Assembly (NCBI GenBank): GCA_020722945.1
Contig: DYJV01000002.1
Coordinates: forward strand, 20,239-76,916
Length of the DNA stretch: 56,678 nucleotides
Origin: Candidatus Methylomirabilis sp.
GTDB lineage: Bacteria; DYJV01
Direction: 5' to 3'
In this document: piece after piece, positions 52,055 to 56,678 of the stretch
How positions within the stretch are numbered: position 1 is the first letter of the stretch
Layout: each line of letters begins with the position of its first letter
The notes under the pieces: generated by a model
What the model was told of the DNA's origin: nothing
The model's database searches: none
What the model saw: only the letters and a program-made list of their open reading frames with translations
Position numbers and translations under genes: made by a program

Positions 52055-54417
52055 CAACAAAGTTGCAATTTGATATTATACTTGAAGCATTAAAGAGTTT
52101 CTCTTATGCTGATGCTAATAGTGATAAGATTTTATCACTCAAACCTTTTGATACTTTCTATGAAGCAAATGAAGAAATTGATGAGTTGAGCTCTTTTTAT
52201 GATGCTTCTCGTGAAGTTAATTTTCCCCGCATACTTTTAAAAGATATGGGTGGTATCTTCCTTATTTTAAAAAAAGATGGAAGTTTCCTGCAGCCGTTAG
52301 ATTTTTTATCAATTTTGGATCTATTAAAACTCTCTTCTGAATTAAAGAAAATTATTGAAGATCTTGGTGATACTTATTTCAAGTTAAAACTTCTTTATCA
52401 GGGTAAGCTCCACTCTTTCAAATATATCGAGAATCTTATTCAAACAAGTTTTGATGAGAGTGGGGATTTTCTGGATAGTGCGAGTCCTGATCTAAAAAGG
52501 ATAAGGCAAAAAATAAGGGATACAAGAAACGATGTAATTGAAAAGCTAAACAATTTTCTCTATTCAGGATTTTTTATAAATATTATTCAGGAAAACATCA
52601 TTACAATAAGGAATAATAGATACGTTGTTCCACTCAAAAGTAATTTTCACCAGAAGATAAAGGGAATTATTCAAGATTATTCATCCACCAAAAATACTAT
52701 CTTTGTAGAACCTGAATTTATTGTGAATCTCAATAATAAACTCGCATACTTGCAGCAGGAGGAGTATAATGAGAAGATAAGGATATTGACAGAGCTTACT
52801 GATATTGTAAAGAGCAGTTTACACGATATAGAACAATCCTACAAAACTTTACTGACAATAGACTTTAAACTTGCAAAAGTTAATTTAGCAAAAAAGTATA
52901 ACTTTTCATCTATTAATCTTGACGAAGGTGAGCTAAAGATAATCTCTGCTAAAAATCCTATCCTTGTAATCAAAGAGAAAGACGTTACTCCTATAGATAT
53001 TTTATTTGAAAATAATAAAAAGATACTCATTGTTACAGGTGCAAATACGGGTGGAAAGAGTGTTGCTTTGAAAACTCTCGGTTTGATAACTTTAATGGCA
53101 AAATCTGGATTGCCTGTTCCTGCTGCTAAAGAGAGTAAGATAATGTTTTTTGAAAATGTATTTGTTGATATTGGTGATTCACAAGATATATCCTCAGATT
53201 TAAGCACATTTTCAGCACATATAAAAAATATAAACTCCTTTCTTGATAGATGCAATCATAATTCACTTGTTCTTATAGATGAGCTTGGCACAGGCACAGA
53301 TCCAAAAGATGGAGCAGCAATAGGTCGAGCAATGATAGAGTATTTTATAAAAAAAGGGGTTTTTGCCCTCCTTACAACACATATAGAGGACCTAAAATTT
53401 TTAAATTATATTTATAATAGTGTTGAGAATGTTTCTGTCTCTTTTGACGAACATTCAATAAAGCCTGAGTATCGCCTTATATACGGTGTTTCAGGTAGAA
53501 GCTACGCTATAAATATTGCGGAGAAACTTAATTTTAATAGAGAGATAATAGAAGCAAGTAAAAAATTTTATAATGAGAACTCATCAGAGTTTATTCAAAA
53601 GCTTATAGATATTGATAATCTCAAAAGAGATTTGCTTGAAAGAGAGCGTCAGGTTATAATTGAGAAGCAGAAGGTTAAAATAGAGCAGGACAGATATTTA
53701 AGATTACGTGAAAAAATGATTAGTAGCCGAGACGAAATAAAAGATGCAGTGAGGGAGAAGTATAAAAAGAGGTATGAGAAATTTATTTCTGAGATAGATA
53801 CTCTTTTTCAAGAGTCTAAAAGTGTTCTTGCTGCAAAAGATTTTGCAAAATTAATGGAGAAGAAGAGAGCTAAAATTGATGAGTTGAGTAAAAATTTTAT
53901 AAAAAAGATAAAACAAGCAAAGGAATCCTCCAATACCAATAAACCTGATATTAAAATAACAGATTTTGATATAGGTTCTCAGGTAAAGCATATAAGGACA
54001 AATCAAAAAGGTAGGATTGAAAGTATTGATTTAGAAAAGGGTAAATTTAATGTCTTATTTGATAACAACCTAAAATTGACACTCCATTTTAAAGAGTTTG
54101 TTCCCTTGACTCCTTCAGAAAAGAGGAGAGAAAAAATAGATATCTCTTACAGTTACGATACTCCAAACCAGAACAATTTATCTGGGATTAATTTTATTGG
54201 TAAAAGTGTTGAAGAAGCTGTTTTTGAGCTTGAAAAGTTGATAGATCAGGCTCTTCTTACAGGTGTAGATAAACTTGAAATAATACATGGACTTGGAAGT
54301 GGAAGGTTAAAAAGGGGCATAGATCAGTATCTAAAAGGTGTCGATGCTGTAAAGAGACACTACTCCCCTATTGAGCGAAGTGGTGGGCTTGGTATCACAA
54401 TAATTGAGCTTAACTAA
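52036..54417 (+). CDS. mutS2: Endonuclease MutS2
   Basis: IVTGANTGGKSVALKTLGLITLMAKSGLPVPA; DLSTFSAHIKN; VLIDELGTGTDPKDGAAIG; C-terminal Smr domain LTGVDKLEIIHGLGSGRLKRGIDQYL. Confidence 0.96.
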   Translation: MDFEKVATKLQFDIILEALKSFSYADANSDKILSLKPFDTFYEANEEIDELSSFYDASREVNFPRILLKDMGGIFLILKKDGSFLQPLDFLSILDLLKLSSELKKIIEDLGDTYFKLKLLYQGKLHSFKYIENLIQTSFDESGDFLDSASPDLKRIRQKIRDTRNDVIEKLNNFLYSGFFINIIQENIITIRNNRYVVPLKSNFHQKIKGIIQDYSSTKNTIFVEPEFIVNLNNKLAYLQQEEYNEKIRILTELTDIVKSSLHDIEQSYKTLLTIDFKLAKVNLAKKYNFSSINLDEGELKIISAKNPILVIKEKDVTPIDILFENNKKILIVTGANTGGKSVALKTLGLITLMAKSGLPVPAAKESKIMFFENVFVDIGDSQDISSDLSTFSAHIKNINSFLDRCNHNSLVLIDELGTGTDPKDGAAIGRAMIEYFIKKGVFALLTTHIEDLKFLNYIYNSVENVSVSFDEHSIKPEYRLIYGVSGRSYAINIAEKLNFNREIIEASKKFYNENSSEFIQKLIDIDNLKRDLLERERQVIIEKQKVKIEQDRYLRLREKMISSRDEIKDAVREKYKKRYEKFISEIDTLFQESKSVLAAKDFAKLMEKKRAKIDELSKNFIKKIKQAKESSNTNKPDIKITDFDIGSQVKHIRTNQKGRIESIDLEKGKFNVLFDNNLKLTLHFKEFVPLTPSEKRREKIDISYSYDTPNQNNLSGINFIGKSVEEAVFELEKLIDQALLTGVDKLEIIHGLGSGRLKRGIDQYLKGVDAVKRHYSPIERSGGLGITIIELN

Positions 54418-54521
54418 TTGTAAATATTGCTTTTAATTAAATTTGCACATTAATTCAAAAACTTGTTGATTTAATTTATAACTTATTTTAAGACAATTAT
54501 ACTAAAATATAGGAGATAGAT

Positions 54522-55460
54522 TTGAACATACCTAAACTTAAAATCGGCAATTTAATGCCCAAATATCCTCTAATACAAGGTGGCATGGCTGTTAGAGTTT
54601 CAACTGCAAAGCTTGCTGCTGCTGTTGCAAATGAGGGTGGGATAGGAGTTATCGCAGGCAGTGCTATATCACCTGAAGAGCTTTCATCCGAGATTAAAAA
54701 AGCAAGAGAGCTTACAAAGGGTATACTTGGCGTAAATATAATGTTTGCTGTAAAAAATTTTATAGAACTTGTCATGACTTCTATTGAGTCAAAGATAGAT
54801 GTTGTGATATCAGGTGCAGGTTTTTCGAGGGATGTTTTTGGGATTTGCAAGAAGAGTGACACTCCGTTTGTCCCTATTGTATCATCACTAAAATTGGGAC
54901 TTATATCTGAGAAGCTTGGTGCTTCTGCCGTAATTGTTGAAGGGGGGAATGCAGGGGGTCATCTTGGGACAAACAAAGATAGCTGGGATATTGTAAAAGA
55001 GATAAAAGATGCTCTTACTATACCTGTTATTGGTGCTGGTGGTGTAATTGACAGAGCTGATATGGATAGGATGTTCAAGCTTGGAGTGGATGGGGTTCAA
55101 CTTGGTTCAAGGTTTCTTGCCTCAATTGAGTCTGATGTATCTGATGTTTTTAAACAACTTGTCTTAAAAGCTAAAAAGAGTGATATGATGACTCTTGTTA
55201 CTTCTGTTGGATTACCTGCAAATGCTATTAGAACCAAATTTTCTGAACTAATAGCCTCAGGGAAGAACTTTGAACCTAAAAAATGTTATCTATGTTTAAA
55301 AGAGTGCAGTAAGAAATTTTGTATTTTTGAAGCTCTTACAAGTGCAAAAAATGGGGATCTTGAAAATGGACTATTTTTTGCTGGACGAGATGCTTGGAGA
55401 ATCAACGAAATTCTCTCTGTTTCTGAAATTTTTAAAAATTTTTTTAATAATAAAAATTAA
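54522..55460 (+). CDS. Nitronate monooxygenase / NPD-like flavoprotein with C-terminal Cys motif
   Basis: YPLIQGGMAVRVSTAKLAAAVANEGGIGVIAG; VIVEGGNAGGHLG; PVIGAGGVIDRADMDRMFKLGVDGVQLGSRF; C-terminal KKCYLCLKECSKKFCIFEAL. Confidence 0.9.
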   Translation: MNIPKLKIGNLMPKYPLIQGGMAVRVSTAKLAAAVANEGGIGVIAGSAISPEELSSEIKKARELTKGILGVNIMFAVKNFIELVMTSIESKIDVVISGAGFSRDVFGICKKSDTPFVPIVSSLKLGLISEKLGASAVIVEGGNAGGHLGTNKDSWDIVKEIKDALTIPVIGAGGVIDRADMDRMFKLGVDGVQLGSRFLASIESDVSDVFKQLVLKAKKSDMMTLVTSVGLPANAIRTKFSELIASGKNFEPKKCYLCLKECSKKFCIFEALTSAKNGDLENGLFFAGRDAWRINEILSVSEIFKNFFNNKN

Positions 55461-55462
55461 GC

Positions 55463-55921
55463 ATGAAATATTCTGATGCAAAAAATGGAAGAGTCTTTAT
55501 TTTGAGACTTGAAAATGACGAGATAATTCACGAGGTGATTGAGCAATTTGCCGAAGAGCATGTTATCAATTCAGCCACTGTTATGGCTTTAGGAGCTGTA
55601 AACCAAGGCAGCAAGGTTGTTGTTGGACCAGTTGACCATGAAGAAAGACCTGTTACTCCAAGGGTGATGATCCTTGAACATGTTTATGAAGCAGCAGGGA
55701 CAGGGACTATATTTAAAGATCAATCTGGTAAGCCTATACTTCATATGCATATGGCAATGGGAAGGCACGATTCTACTATTGTAGGGTGCATCAGACATGG
55801 TGTAAAGGTTTGGAATCTCCTTGAAGTTGTCATATATGAGCTTACCTCCACAGATACTTTTAGAAAATTTGATAATAATTTTGGTTTTAATGTCTTAGAA
55901 CCAACAACCCAAATTATCTAA
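55463..55921 (+). CDS. PPC/DUF296 domain protein
   Basis: RVFILRLENDEIIHEVIEQFAEEHVINSATVMALGAVNQ; GKPILHMHMAMGRHDSTIVGCIRHGVKVWNLLEVVIYEL. Confidence 0.9.
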   Translation: MKYSDAKNGRVFILRLENDEIIHEVIEQFAEEHVINSATVMALGAVNQGSKVVVGPVDHEERPVTPRVMILEHVYEAAGTGTIFKDQSGKPILHMHMAMGRHDSTIVGCIRHGVKVWNLLEVVIYELTSTDTFRKFDNNFGFNVLEPTTQII

Positions 55922-56122
55922 AATCTCTCCAAAAAAGCTATTGGTAAGACCAAAAATCCAATTGACGAGTTTTTTGACACAAAGGAGTAGGAATGATAAA
56001 GGGGAAATATAAACAACTGTTCTTATCCCTACAATTTGGTGGCATAAAGACAATAACTATACAAAACTGTTGTATGCAAGTGCAGTAAGACAGTGCTACA
56101 TTGAAAAATAAGAGATTAAAAT

Positions 56123-56653
56123 ATGAAAGCTAACGAAACAAAAGTTGACAAATTTTTAGCGACAAACGAAACGACTTTCGCTATACCTGTATATCAAAGA
56201 AATTATGATTGGGATTTAGTGCAATGTAAACAGCTACTTTTTGACATTATTGAAACAGGGAAAAACGAAAAAGTAAATGCACATTTCATTGGGAGTATTG
56301 TATATGTCCACGATGACGTTTATACTGCATCGGGATTGACTGAATTAACAATTATTGATGGACAGCAACGACTTACAACCATTACCCTTATTTTTATTGC
56401 TTTATATCGTTTAGCACAAAAACTTGAAAATCCAACATTGGCAAGTCGAATTTACAAAACATACCTGATAAATGAGTTTGCACCTGAAGCAGAAAAACTA
56501 AAACTTAAACCAACAGATAACAACAAAGAGGCTTTACGTTATATTTTAAACTCATCTGACGGTGAAGAGTTCAATGGCTATTCAAGGATTATCGAAAACT
56601 TCAACTTTTTTAAATCTAATATAAACAAGGGGAACTTCGAAACTGTAAGATAA
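56123..56653 (+). pseudogene. DUF262 (GmrSD/ParB-like N-terminal) protein, apparently interrupted by a frameshift near 56645 and truncated by the window
   Basis: FAIPVYQRNYDWDLVQCKQLLFDI; HFIGSIVYVHDD; LTIIDGQQRLTTITLIFIALY (DUF262 motifs). TAA stop at 56651; an alternative frame continues DNVNKCLQFS to the window end. Confidence 0.7.
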
Positions 56654-56678
56654 TGTCAATAAATGTTTGCAATTTTCC

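Noticed and set aside
56050-56080. ATACAA-AACTG-TTGTAT hairpin upstream of DUF262 considered as an integron attC-like or recombination site
   Set aside because: Does not fit attC R'/R'' core consensus; only a short single inverted repeat, no second copy seen.

Overview
The window is a low-GC, gene-dense bacterial chromosome segment. Its gene content suggests Deferribacteres-like (Calditerrivibrio/Deferribacter-like), but that is inference only. Most of it is housekeeping and core metabolism: a flagellar gene edge; rmlB-rmlD; UbiD decarboxylase; polysaccharide deacetylase; TerC; a Cache/PAS hybrid histidine kinase; a recB-recD-recC operon; tRNA-Arg(TCT); an EF-G paralogue; RsbU-like and GGDEF signalling proteins; an MBL-fold protein; a nucleotidyltransferase; a 7TM adenylate cyclase; a BadF/HgdC-type activase with two hotdog thioesterases; a stand-alone CooS CO dehydrogenase; a PpiD-like foldase; purE, ndk, glyQ; prfB with a programmed +1 frameshift; purA; serA plus a class-V aminotransferase; the methylmalonyl-CoA mutase large subunit; two divergent YbgF/CpoB-like lipoproteins; a DNA glycosylase; mutS2; and a frameshifted-looking DUF262 (GmrSD-like) gene at the right edge. 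I see no clearly new multi-gene system. The best leads are a two-copy CRISPR-repeat-like direct repeat (67-bp period) before ubiD, a perfect intrinsic terminator inside the start of a membrane-protein ORF, a compositionally distinct DUF262 edge with a likely frameshift, an orphan radical-dehydratase-type activase next to two thioesterases, a solo CooS, and a dispersed ~50-bp intergenic repeat. All homology calls were made by eye from motifs, with no database search.
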